Part shown: in pieces, positions 1 through 7,028 of the stretch | How positions within the stretch are numbered: position 1 is the first letter of the stretch | Layout: each line of letters begins with the position of its first letter | NCBI GenBank assembly: GCA_002437285.1 | Contig: DJOV01000115.1 | Location: 560 to 13,957, forward strand | Direction: 5' to 3' | Length of the DNA: 13,398 nt | Source of the DNA: Prevotella sp. UBA6429 | GTDB lineage: Bacteria; Bacteroidota; Bacteroidia; Bacteroidales; Bacteroidaceae | Notes under the pieces: model-generated | Seen by the model: only the letters and a program-made list of their open reading frames with translations | Database searches by the model: none | What the model was told of the DNA's origin: nothing | Position numbers and translations under genes: made by a program

Positions 1-149
1 TCCGTCAGCTTGTTCGGTCACACAGCCCGCTATACTCCCTCACGCGCTAACGAAATGACCTCAAAAAGAGCCTCAAAATCTGACAAAGCTAATTTATAGA
101 ATCGACCTATCAGTAATATATACGCAATTAACCTCAGCCACCCTATACC

Positions 150-575
150 ATGTTCATCAAATTTTCAAAAGGCGTAATGAGTTTAACTTGTCTTCTATTA
201 TTACATGGATGCACTGCTCACAATTCAAGAAAAGACTCAACCTTGATTGATGACAAAAGCCCTGTTAAAGCTACATTTATCGAATATAATGATTTGAATT
301 TTGGAAAACTCAAAAGCTCAACCAGGAAGTATTCAAAAATATTAGTTCTTAAAAACAAAAGCCGTAAGAATGTATTGCTGAACTCTGTATCAGCAGGGTG
401 TAGCTGTTTGTCATTTAACCATCATGGCAACATAATAAATGCAAATGACTCCATCTACATCCAAGTCATATACACGCCAAGAAATAGAAAGGGGTATTTT
501 AGCAAAATGATTTTCATAAACCTTAATAACAGCAGAAACTATGTAATTCCTTGCGTTTATGGGTATATAGAGTAA
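150..575 (+). CDS. Small DUF1573-family lipoprotein
   Basis: A 141-residue protein with a lipoprotein signal peptide: basic n-region (K4, K7), hydrophobic stretch of about residues 10-18, then lipobox LHGC with the acylated Cys at 21. After a polar linker, about residues 45-140 resemble a DUF1573 (Ig-like beta-sandwich) domain: an FGKL segment, a Lys-rich strand, the Cys pair in SAGCSC, and a YTPRNRKGYF strand leading to the conserved Gly turn. It would sit in the inner face of the outer membrane or on the surface; its function is unknown, and the family is common in Bacteroidota next to small secreted peptides and propeller lipoproteins. Start Met1 is preferred over Met10 because it supplies the charged n-region. 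The gene is visibly much more AT-rich than every other gene here, which suggests a different history. No TAnnTTTG promoter was seen in the 149 bases upstream. It is convergent with the receptor gene. Confidence 0.75.
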   Translation: MFIKFSKGVMSLTCLLLLHGCTAHNSRKDSTLIDDKSPVKATFIEYNDLNFGKLKSSTRKYSKILVLKNKSRKNVLLNSVSAGCSCLSFNHHGNIINANDSIYIQVIYTPRNRKGYFSKMIFINLNNSRNYVIPCVYGYIE

Positions 576-621
576 CTTCTTGCATGACAATAAGGGTTAT
601 AAAGAACATCTAAAACAATAC

Positions 622-655
622 AAAGGCTCACCCGGCAACCGTCGGGCGAACCTTT
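622..655. terminator. Stem-loop between convergent genes, probable bidirectional terminator
   Basis: Two 15-nt arms (622-636 and 641-655) pair around an AACC loop, with two mismatches and one G-T wobble; the arms begin AAAGG and end CCTTT. Read on the minus strand, the stem is followed by a T-rich run (TTTGTATTGTTTTA), suiting termination of the receptor gene that stops at 687. Read on the plus strand the tail is short (CCTTTCC), so it would end the DUF1573 gene less efficiently. Confidence 0.55.
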
Positions 656-686
656 CCTGTTGTGGTTGCCAAAATGGGGGAAAACC

Positions 687-3494
687 TTACTTTTTCTTGT
701 TCTTGCTCTCCTTGGCGTCGAAGCGATAGGTGAACTTCAGGTAGGCATAGTGGTGCATATAGTCGGACGACGACTCCATGCGCTGGTAGGAGGTGTAGTC
801 GCTGTCATAATCGACATCCTTGTTGAAGAGATCCTGGCCGTAGAGCATCAGGCTACACTTGTTCTTGCAGAACTTATACTGCACGTAAGCATCGGTCAGG
901 ATGCGATGGCCGTTCATGGCCGTGGTCTGAAAACCAGAGCCGAACAGGTCATACATGTTGATCCAGAACTCGAAGGGGCCAAGGTCGACGGTGGCATTGA
1001 AGCCCACCCTGTTGTCCAGCGGATGGCTGTCGTATGCCGTGGCATCATATCGGTAACGCTTCCACGACAAGTTATTGAACAGTTCGAATTGCACTTTTTC
1101 CACCTCATAGGAGAACGAGAAGGCGTCGTCCAATCCGAAACATTTCTGGTGGTTGAGGGCGGGAAGTGTCGCGTTGTCGACCAGCGTCAGGTAGCCATAG
1201 GCCTGCGAGCGGGTGACATCCAGCTTGTTCTGCAAGCGGAAGTCCACCCCGATGCCCTGGTCATAGTTGACCGTGGCCTGCCATTGGTCACCCCCCTTCA
1301 CGTTGACAGGCTTCGAAGAGTAGACACCAGTCTGGCTGTTGTAGCTGAAGAGCGAGCCCAGCGGATTGATGTTCTTCGTGTAGGAGACGTTGAGTCCCAA
1401 CACGATCTGCTTGCGGAGCCACATGCGGTGATAGCCGAAGGTGGTGGTGTGGCTATGCGTGTTGCGGAGGTTGGCGTTGCCCATGGCGATATTGAGCGGG
1501 TCGATGGTGTTGCGGTAGCCGAAGGTACTGGTCAGCTCAGGCACCGTGGTGGCGTAGGCAAACTGCAGGTCCATGCTGCGTGTGCGGCCGAGCTTCCATT
1601 TCATGAAAAGGGAGGGTGAGAGCATGTGACTGTTGCGCACGGTCGCCGTGTCAAGCTGTCCATACCGATAGTCAGCATCCTCGTGTTGCGCTGTCCATGC
1701 AAACTGGGGCATGATGGTCAGCTGCTTGGTAGGCGTGATGGTCGACTTCAGCGTGAGCTGGTTGGTCCACGTCCTGACGGTGGCATCCATGCGGTTGTCA
1801 GCATCGGGCGTGATGGCCACGCCACCGGCCGCCGTGGCCTCATCCGCATCGGCAAAGACATTGCGGCGCGAGCGGTCGCGTCCATAGGTCACATTGTCAC
1901 TCAGGTTGACATAAAGGTCACTGGCCAGCCAGTAGTCGAACATGGCGCCCAGCGTCGACTGGGCCTTGTGCTGCAGGAAGTCGAAGTGCTGCCACAGGTT
2001 CTCCGTGCGTCCCTCACGCAGGTATTCCAGCGTGCGGTTGTTGTAGGTGTCGCTGTTCTCGCCGCTGGCCTTGGTGTAGCCACTGAGCGAGAACGACCCC
2101 TTCTTGCCCAGATAGTGTGTCCACGAATAGTTGAGCGTGAGGTCTCGCTGCTTGCCGTCGCGGCTCTGGTAGTTGCGGTTGCGGGTCACCAGGTGTTCAT
2201 AGAGCGCATCGCCAGGCTTCGCGCCCATGGCCACGGCCAGCGGGTAATACTGGAACAGGTCGGGCTGGTAACTGTACGAGGCACCCTCATCCTTGTTGAG
2301 TCCGCGCGTCTTCTCATAGCCTGCGTTGACGCTCACCTTGAAGGAGTTGACCGAGTCGGCATAGACGAAGAGGTTGGAGGTGAGACGCGGATTGAGCGTG
2401 TGGTTGTTGTGGTAGCTCTTGGTGAGCGCCATCGTGCGGTCCTCGTTGGGGAAGAACGTCTCTGTGGACCGCCAATCGGTGTTCCAGCCGTCGCGGTGCC
2501 CGAGGCTGGCACCCACATCCACACGGCTGGTTGACAGTTTCTCCGTGCCCTTCGGCTGCCAGTTGTGTTGGTAGTTGTAGGAGCCATACTGGCTTTTGCC
2601 GTCACCGTCGATGTTGGAGTCCATCGACATGCGCATGGTCTTGTCGATGTATCGGTTGCGGTTGTTGGCCTGGGCGTAGACCATTTGCGGGTCGTGGTCG
2701 CTAAGCTTGTTGGCTGTCAGGTCAAACATATATCGGTCGGTGGTCTGGTAGTAGGCATCCATGATGCCATACCACTTGTCGAGGAAGCCCGGTTTCACCT
2801 GTATGTCGAGCACATTGTCCTCCTCGCCGTCGTCCTTGCCCGTGTGTCGCGCCAGCTCCGACTTACGGTTGTAGAGCTTGAGCTTCTTGGCCACCTCGGC
2901 CGGCAGTTCGCCGACAATCTGGTCACCACCGAAGAGATCCTTTCCGTTCATCATCAGGCGGATGGGCTTGTTGTTCCAGTAGAACTTGCCGTCGCGGTTC
3001 TCCACACCCGGCAGTTTCTTGATGAGTTCGTCGAGACGTGCCCCGTCCTTGAGCTTGAAGGCCTCAGGGTTGAACACGATGGTGTCGCCCCGCATGGTGA
3101 CACGCGGTATCCTGGCCGTCACCTCCACCTCCCGCAGCATCAGCTCGGTGGGCTGCAGCTTGATGATGCCGAGGTCGGTGGTGTCTTTCACCTCCTTGCC
3201 ATACGAATAGTCAACCTTGCGAAATTTCTTGAAGCCTATGGAACTGAAGGTGAAGAGGATGCGTCCTTCCCAGTTGCTGTGGATGATGAAGGCACCGGTG
3301 CTGTCGGCCTCGGCCGAGTTCTGGATGGACCATGAGGGCTGCGGGTTGACCTCGCTCTGGATGCTCGCCCCTGCGAGTGGCTCGCCCGTCTCGGCATTGA
3401 TGATGCGGCCCTTGAACCAGTCGGCATGGCAAGCCAAGGTTTGAAACAGGAAGACCATCAACAACACACCCACTCTCTTTACAAAATGACTCAT
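687..3494 (-). CDS. Outer-membrane beta-barrel, TonB-receptor-like protein with carboxypeptidase-regulatory-like domain
   Basis: A 935-residue outer-membrane protein. Residues 1-24 are a Sec signal peptide (basic n-region, LLMVFLFQTLA core, probable cleavage after CHA). Residues about 27-115 form a carboxypeptidase-regulatory-like/CarboxypepD_reg beta domain (GRIINAETGEPLAGASI at the start). Residues about 122-235 are plug-like: EVEVTA, RGDTIVFNPEAFK, DELIKKLPGVE and a MMNGKDLFGG segment. The rest is an aromatic-rich beta-barrel ending in the strand YLKFTYRF and a short Lys-rich tail. This matches the Bacteroidota 'outer membrane beta-barrel family' rather than classic SusC; no SusD partner follows, so the ligand cannot be predicted. 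Such proteins are thought to import ligands or act as receptors. The gene has its own promoter and leader and is transcribed alone. The long open frames on its opposite strand are codon-bias shadows. Confidence 0.88.
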   Translation of the reverse strand: MSHFVKRVGVLLMVFLFQTLACHADWFKGRIINAETGEPLAGASIQSEVNPQPSWSIQNSAEADSTGAFIIHSNWEGRILFTFSSIGFKKFRKVDYSYGKEVKDTTDLGIIKLQPTELMLREVEVTARIPRVTMRGDTIVFNPEAFKLKDGARLDELIKKLPGVENRDGKFYWNNKPIRLMMNGKDLFGGDQIVGELPAEVAKKLKLYNRKSELARHTGKDDGEEDNVLDIQVKPGFLDKWYGIMDAYYQTTDRYMFDLTANKLSDHDPQMVYAQANNRNRYIDKTMRMSMDSNIDGDGKSQYGSYNYQHNWQPKGTEKLSTSRVDVGASLGHRDGWNTDWRSTETFFPNEDRTMALTKSYHNNHTLNPRLTSNLFVYADSVNSFKVSVNAGYEKTRGLNKDEGASYSYQPDLFQYYPLAVAMGAKPGDALYEHLVTRNRNYQSRDGKQRDLTLNYSWTHYLGKKGSFSLSGYTKASGENSDTYNNRTLEYLREGRTENLWQHFDFLQHKAQSTLGAMFDYWLASDLYVNLSDNVTYGRDRSRRNVFADADEATAAGGVAITPDADNRMDATVRTWTNQLTLKSTITPTKQLTIMPQFAWTAQHEDADYRYGQLDTATVRNSHMLSPSLFMKWKLGRTRSMDLQFAYATTVPELTSTFGYRNTIDPLNIAMGNANLRNTHSHTTTFGYHRMWLRKQIVLGLNVSYTKNINPLGSLFSYNSQTGVYSSKPVNVKGGDQWQATVNYDQGIGVDFRLQNKLDVTRSQAYGYLTLVDNATLPALNHQKCFGLDDAFSFSYEVEKVQFELFNNLSWKRYRYDATAYDSHPLDNRVGFNATVDLGPFEFWINMYDLFGSGFQTTAMNGHRILTDAYVQYKFCKNKCSLMLYGQDLFNKDVDYDSDYTSYQRMESSSDYMHHYAYLKFTYRFDAKESKNKKK

Positions 3495-3544
3495 AAGCTA
3501 AGAAATCTTTATGCGACAACAAATGTCAAATCATTAATGATATG

Positions 3545-3552
3545 CAAAGGTA
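3545..3552 (-). promoter_or_regulatory. Bacteroidota -7 box for the receptor gene
   Basis: On the minus strand this reads TACCTTTG, a match to the TAnnTTTG -7 consensus of the primary Bacteroidota sigma factor, followed by C as is usual. It lies about 50 bases upstream of the receptor start codon at 3494. The -33 region is AT-rich (TTTTC) and not a clear TTTG. Confidence 0.65.
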
Positions 3553-3640
3553 GTATTTAATCTTTGAAAACGAGCAAATCTTCTCTTTTTTTGTCGCAAT
3601 ATCACCAAATTGTAACCTTAACCTGCATTATCACGACTAT

Positions 3641-3660
3641 AAGTCACTTGCAAGTCACTT
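3641..3660. repeat. Short tandem repeat over the phosphatase stop codon
   Basis: AAGTCACTT occurs twice (3641-3649 and 3652-3660) separated by GC. The second unit contains the stop codon of the phosphatase gene (3655-3657), so the repeat looks like a small duplication at the gene's 3' end. No function is apparent. Confidence 0.6.
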
Positions 3661-4098
3661 CAGCAATTGGGGCAACGCCCGGCTGATATCCTCGTAGGTC
3701 TTCTCAAAATTATCGGTGTACCAGGGGTCGGCCACGTCACGCTCCTCACCCACGAGCGACATGAGCAGGCTCACCTTGTGTTCAGTGTCACGAAAGCCCA
3801 GCATCTGCAACCAGCGTAGGTTGTTGCGGTCCATGACGAAGATGCGGTCATAGTGGTCGTAGTCAGCCTGGGTAATCTGTCGCGCCCGGCGCCGCCCGAA
3901 AGGCACGCCGTGGCCCCGCAGGCACCGCCTGGCCGGCGGATACATGTCGTTGCCTATCTCCTCAGTGGAGGTGGCCACACTGTCAATCTCAAAGTCGGCC
4001 TCACGGCCCGCGTCCTTCACGAGCTTCTTCATCATGAATTCGGCCATCGGGCTACGACAGATGTTGCCGTGGCACACAAAGAGTATGTTCTGTTTCAT
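3655..4098 (-). CDS. Low-molecular-weight protein tyrosine phosphatase
   Basis: A 147-residue cytoplasmic phosphatase that hydrolyses phosphotyrosine (or arginine/small phosphoesters in some members). The P-loop near the N-terminus is intact: VCHGNICRSPMAE, giving C9-X5-R15-S16, where C9 is the nucleophile and R15 binds phosphate. The general acid loop is DPWY, with D124. Length is typical of the family. The open frame extends 34 codons upstream, but that stretch is out-of-frame sequence of the preceding gene; the start at 4098 is chosen because the P-loop must begin around residue 8 and because the ATG forms an ATGA overlap with the stop of the upstream gene, implying translational coupling. 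Bacteroidota members are often near polysaccharide genes, but no BY-kinase or capsule gene is visible here, so the substrate is unknown. Confidence 0.9.
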   Translation of the reverse strand: MKQNILFVCHGNICRSPMAEFMMKKLVKDAGREADFEIDSVATSTEEIGNDMYPPARRCLRGHGVPFGRRRARQITQADYDHYDRIFVMDRNNLRWLQMLGFRDTEHKVSLLMSLVGEERDVADPWYTDNFEKTYEDISRALPQLLK

Positions 4099-4598
4099 GG
4101 TTGTCTGTACCATTCCTTGATATACATGTAGTGTTCGGCGTACGCTCCGGCCTGTTCGGGCCGGGCTACCTTCACCCTGCGCGCCGGCACCCCCGCCCAT
4201 ATCTCGCAGGGTCCCACACGCGTCCCGGCCAGCACCACGGCACCCGCCGCCACGATGGCATGCTCGCCGATGTCGGCGCCGTCGAGCACCACGGCGTTCA
4301 TGCCGATAAGTGCCCCTTGCCGCACGGTACAGGCGTGCACCACCGCGCCATGGCCCACTGACACGTCATCGCCCAACACCACGGGGAAGCCAGCGGTCTG
4401 GTGGATGCACGCACAGTCTTGCACGTTGACCCGGTTGCCGATGACCACCGCATCGACATCCGCACGGATGACGGCACCATACCACACGGAACAGTCGTCG
4501 CCCATCGTGATGTCGCCGGCCAACGTGGCGTTGTCGGCAAGGAAGCAACGCTCACCCCAATGGGGTGTCTTGCCTTGTACAGTCTGAAGGAATGGCAT
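4095..4598 (-). CDS. Gamma-carbonic-anhydrase-family hexapeptide-repeat protein
   Basis: A 167-residue left-handed beta-helix protein with imperfect hexapeptide repeats over most of its length (for example GDITMGDDCSVWYGAVIRAD and later IGMNAVVLDGADIG). All three zinc-ligand histidines of the gamma-carbonic anhydrase/YrdA family are present: H66 in CIHQT, and H83 and H88 in VGHGAVVHAC. R45 and D47 (IRAD) and Q60 match the conserved trimer and active-site positions. The family hydrates CO2 or acts as a zinc trimer of uncertain activity; the acidic loop and proton-shuttle Glu of archaeal Cam are not obvious, as in many bacterial homologues. The C-terminal helix (EHYMYIKEWYRQ) is typical. It is the first gene of a two-gene operon with the phosphatase, which it overlaps by 4 bases. 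Confidence 0.9.
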   Translation of the reverse strand: MPFLQTVQGKTPHWGERCFLADNATLAGDITMGDDCSVWYGAVIRADVDAVVIGNRVNVQDCACIHQTAGFPVVLGDDVSVGHGAVVHACTVRQGALIGMNAVVLDGADIGEHAIVAAGAVVLAGTRVGPCEIWAGVPARRVKVARPEQAGAYAEHYMYIKEWYRQP

Positions 4599-4646
4599 AC
4601 TTATAATATTATAATAGGTGTAACGATATGTGCTTTAGCACTTGTG

Positions 4647-4654
4647 CAAAGTTA
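4647..4654 (-). promoter_or_regulatory. Bacteroidota -7 box for the carbonic anhydrase/phosphatase operon
   Basis: The minus strand reads TAACTTTG, then C, matching TAnnTTTG, about 50 bases upstream of the start at 4598. A TTG at 4671-4673 (minus) is a possible but closely spaced -33 element. Confidence 0.6.
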
Positions 4655-4725
4655 CGAATAATCAGACTAACAACAGGGCTTCGCGGCGCACAAATCCGCA
4701 AAAAGATGGCACACTTGTTTTTGGG

Positions 4726-4935
4726 GAATGTAAACCGATATAAACCCCATCCCTACGTGGGGAAGCCCTGGCGGGCTCGGGCACCCTGCGAGTCGTCGGG
4801 TCTGGTGAGCGGAGCTCACGACCCGCCAACACGCAGGGCACCCGGCGGCTATCGCCGCCTTCCCCACGATGGGATGGCCATAAACCGAGTTAAACCGCTC
4901 ACGCCATAAGAGGGGAACTGATAAAACCGCTCACG
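4726..4935 (+). repeat. Dispersed intergenic repeat, copy 1, with full cloverleaf-like palindrome
   Basis: The left flank has iterons TGTAAACCGATATAAACC. The core (4747-4877) folds into four arms. The outer stem is 4747-4765 with 4859-4877 (19 bp, two mismatches). A small hairpin is GCCC/GGGC (4765-4776, loop TGGC). A central arm runs 4779-4843, with 4784-4790 pairing 4832-4838, then GGGTC/GACCC (4798-4802, 4820-4824), a TG bulge and the tip GTGAGC-GGA-GCTCAC. A third hairpin is GGCGGC-TATC-GCCGCC (4844-4859). The right flank repeats the iterons (TAAACCGAGTTAAACC) and carries two ACCGCTCACG boxes, the last ending at 4935. It lies downstream of the GH20 gene and upstream of the carbonic anhydrase promoter. 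No plausible gene is encoded. Confidence 0.85.
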
Positions 4936-4939
4936 AGAA

Positions 4940-4973
4940 ATGCCTGTCGGCCTCGCGACAGGCCAACAGGCAT
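4940..4973 (-). terminator. Hairpin after the GH20 gene, possible terminator
   Basis: Two mutually exclusive foldings are visible: GCCTGTCG with CGACAGGC (8 perfect bp, 6-nt loop), or a longer arm pairing ATGCCTGT with ACAGGCAT around an inner GGCCT/AGGCC stem. It lies about 35 bases past the GH20 stop on the minus strand and is followed there by ATTTCTC, a weak U-tract. A run of A residues on the plus strand side (T on the minus strand) precedes rather than follows the stem, so efficient intrinsic termination is uncertain. Confidence 0.4.
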
Positions 4974-5007
4974 GAAAAAAAGGATTGTCTCGTCGGCAAT
5001 AGCACCG

Positions 5008-6990
5008 TCACTTCACCGCCTCTGCCGTGAGGTGGGTGATGCGGCTGCGGAACTGACCAGCCTGCTTGAGCGGGAAGACCAGCGTGCGGATGTAGTACAT
5101 CGTGCCGCGCTGACCGAAGCTCAGCTGCTTCACGCCCAGCGTCTCCACAGCCTTGCCGTTGACAAGCAGCGTCGTCTGCTCCTTGTCGCCGCGGATGGCC
5201 ACATGAGCCTTCTCGCCCGGATAGAACTGATAGTTGAAGTGGTGCAAGTATCCGTCACGACTGTAGCCCATCAAACCCGACACAGGGTCGGCGAGATAGA
5301 ACGTGGTGGCACCATCGGTGAAGAGCACGGTGCCCTTCGCCTCGGGCTGCGCCACGATGTCGAAGCCCACCTCATAGTTCCAACCGATGTTGTCGACGGG
5401 CAGCGTGTCACCGGGCTTCACCTCAGCCACTTGCAACTTGCCCTCAGGATGATAGCCGGCATAGTTGACACCCGGAGCCTCGCGCACCTCCTTCGCCTGA
5501 CGCTCAAAGTCGGCCCAAGGCAGCTTGGTGGCCGAAGCCGTCCACATCTTCGTGGCCAGCGTGCGGATGGCAGGCATGCAGCGGTAGTGGATGTCCTGGT
5601 CGGTGATGCCGTTGCCCACGATGTCGTTCCAGACAGCGAAGGAGCCACCCTTGATCTGCGGGAGGCGCTCGGCAAACTGCTTGCCGTTCACATTGGCCGG
5701 CGTCCAGCCCTCATACAGCCACTTGCAGTTGAGATAGTCGTAGTAGTAGCCCGCCTTCGGCACGATGTAGACGTAGCCATCGGGGATGGACACCACGTCG
5801 TAGCCCAACTTGATCATGGAGTCGGGGTCAGCATAGCCATTGCTCCAGAGATCCATCAGCACATCCTTGACCTTGACAGGCGTCTTGCCCTTGGCATGTG
5901 TCAGCGAGCCCCATATCTTGGCCTTCTTGCCATAGCCCTCCACCATGCGGATGTAACGGTCGGTCAAGGCACGGAACTTCTCCACCACAGCGGTGTCGGC
6001 ATTGGAATACTCGTCGGTGCCGATGTGCACATACTTGCCACGGAACACGGGGTCGGGACCGCCGAGATACTCCTTGAAGAGGCCATCCAGAAACTTGTAG
6101 GTCTCGGGGTTGAAGAGGTCGAGGTGGTCCATGCCATACTTCTTGCTGCCAATCTCAGGCTTGTAATGCGTGAAGGCGAGCACGTGGGCCGGCATGTCAA
6201 TCTCGGGAATGATGTCTACACCGAGGCTGTCAGCCAGTTCCTGCAACTGGATGAACTCACGCTTGGTGTAGTAGCCGTCGCGAGCCGCAAGCCCCGGATA
6301 GGTGTCACACTCCATGCGGAACGCGGCGTAGGTCTTGTCCCACGACCCGTCGAAGAACTGCTTGAAGCCATTGTCGTTGAGATGGATCTGCAAGGCGTTC
6401 ATCTTGTAATAGGACAGGATGCGGACATAGTCGCGCAACATCGACATGGGCAGGAACTTGCGCCCCGCATCGAGGAAAGCCCCGCGATAACTGTAGTCGG
6501 GCCAGTCGCGCACGGTGCCCTTAGGCAGGCTCTTGCCCTTCGACTGGTCGAGCATCTGCAGCAAGGTGCGTGTGCCCCAGTAGAGACCCTTGACCGTGGG
6601 TGCGGTGATCGTGACACGGTCGGTCACAGAGAGGGTGTAGCCCTCCGTGCCCAGCGCCTTGTCCCTCTTGATCTCGAGACAGATGTCGCCAGCCTGCGCC
6701 TTGCTCCGCTGCGGCAGCTGCGCCTCGACGCCCAGCGACTTGCGCAGGTCGCCGGCCAGGATGCGCGCCACCTCCAGCACCTTGGCGCTATGGGCCTCTT
6801 TCTTGATGACGATGCAGGGCTTGAGCGATGACACTTGTCCCTCGGCAGTGGCGAAGGTCAGCAGGCCCTCGCCACCCTTCCAGCTCTTGAGCTCGGGGAT
6901 GACGAACGGCTTGTCGTTGGCCGCCGACGCACGATGCGGCGCAAGCGATGCCAACAGGCAACAGGCCGCAATAATGGTTTTCTTAATCAT
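5008..6990 (-). CDS. Secreted GH20 beta-N-acetylhexosaminidase-family glycosidase
   Basis: A 660-residue exported glycoside hydrolase family 20 protein. Residues 1-23 are a Sec signal peptide ending ASA. Residues about 27-160 are the GH20b-like alpha/beta domain (IVIKKE, GYTLSV, KGLYWGTRTLLQ). Residues about 163-500 are the TIM barrel: YRGAFLDAGRKF at its start, MNALQIHLND, IIPEIDMPAH, then HIGTDEYS with the catalytic pair D326-E327 (polarising Asp and acid/base Glu for substrate-assisted catalysis). The usual HxGGDE signature has Thr in place of the second Gly. About 144 C-terminal residues (517-660) form a beta-rich module with a concanavalin/LamG-like look (YEVGFDIV, LVNGKAVE), probably carbohydrate binding. 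The likely reaction is release of terminal beta-GlcNAc/GalNAc or a lacto-N-biose-type unit. The start lies 38 bases after the GH95 stop, so it is the second gene of that operon. Confidence 0.9.
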   Translation of the reverse strand: MIKKTIIAACCLLASLAPHRASAANDKPFVIPELKSWKGGEGLLTFATAEGQVSSLKPCIVIKKEAHSAKVLEVARILAGDLRKSLGVEAQLPQRSKAQAGDICLEIKRDKALGTEGYTLSVTDRVTITAPTVKGLYWGTRTLLQMLDQSKGKSLPKGTVRDWPDYSYRGAFLDAGRKFLPMSMLRDYVRILSYYKMNALQIHLNDNGFKQFFDGSWDKTYAAFRMECDTYPGLAARDGYYTKREFIQLQELADSLGVDIIPEIDMPAHVLAFTHYKPEIGSKKYGMDHLDLFNPETYKFLDGLFKEYLGGPDPVFRGKYVHIGTDEYSNADTAVVEKFRALTDRYIRMVEGYGKKAKIWGSLTHAKGKTPVKVKDVLMDLWSNGYADPDSMIKLGYDVVSIPDGYVYIVPKAGYYYDYLNCKWLYEGWTPANVNGKQFAERLPQIKGGSFAVWNDIVGNGITDQDIHYRCMPAIRTLATKMWTASATKLPWADFERQAKEVREAPGVNYAGYHPEGKLQVAEVKPGDTLPVDNIGWNYEVGFDIVAQPEAKGTVLFTDGATTFYLADPVSGLMGYSRDGYLHHFNYQFYPGEKAHVAIRGDKEQTTLLVNGKAVETLGVKQLSFGQRGTMYYIRTLVFPLKQAGQFRSRITHLTAEAVK

Positions 6991-7028
6991 GTATTAGGTA
7001 TTAGTGTGTGTGTAAGTCTTCATTCCAC

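Noticed and set aside
687..3494. Receptor considered as a SusC of a polysaccharide utilisation locus
   Set aside because: Plug and barrel resemble the shorter outer-membrane beta-barrel family and no SusD lipoprotein follows; the GH operon lies beyond two housekeeping genes with its own promoter.
3655..4200. Extended phosphatase start at 4200
   Set aside because: The extra 34 residues are low-complexity translation of the upstream gene in another frame; the family begins just before the P-loop, fitting the ATG at 4098.
4726..4935. Repeat copy 1 considered as a tRNA gene or integron attC site because of its cloverleaf shape
   Set aside because: No T-loop GTTC, no anticodon-arm size match and the arms are far too long for tRNA; no attC-type core sites or gene cassettes are seen.
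4972..6831. A 619-codon plus-strand open frame over the GH20 gene, and similar long plus-strand frames at 660-1619, 1626-2534 and 7008-7910
   Set aside because: They are antisense to genes with clear catalytic or domain motifs, have no recognisable domain, and arise from the GC-biased codon use of the true genes.
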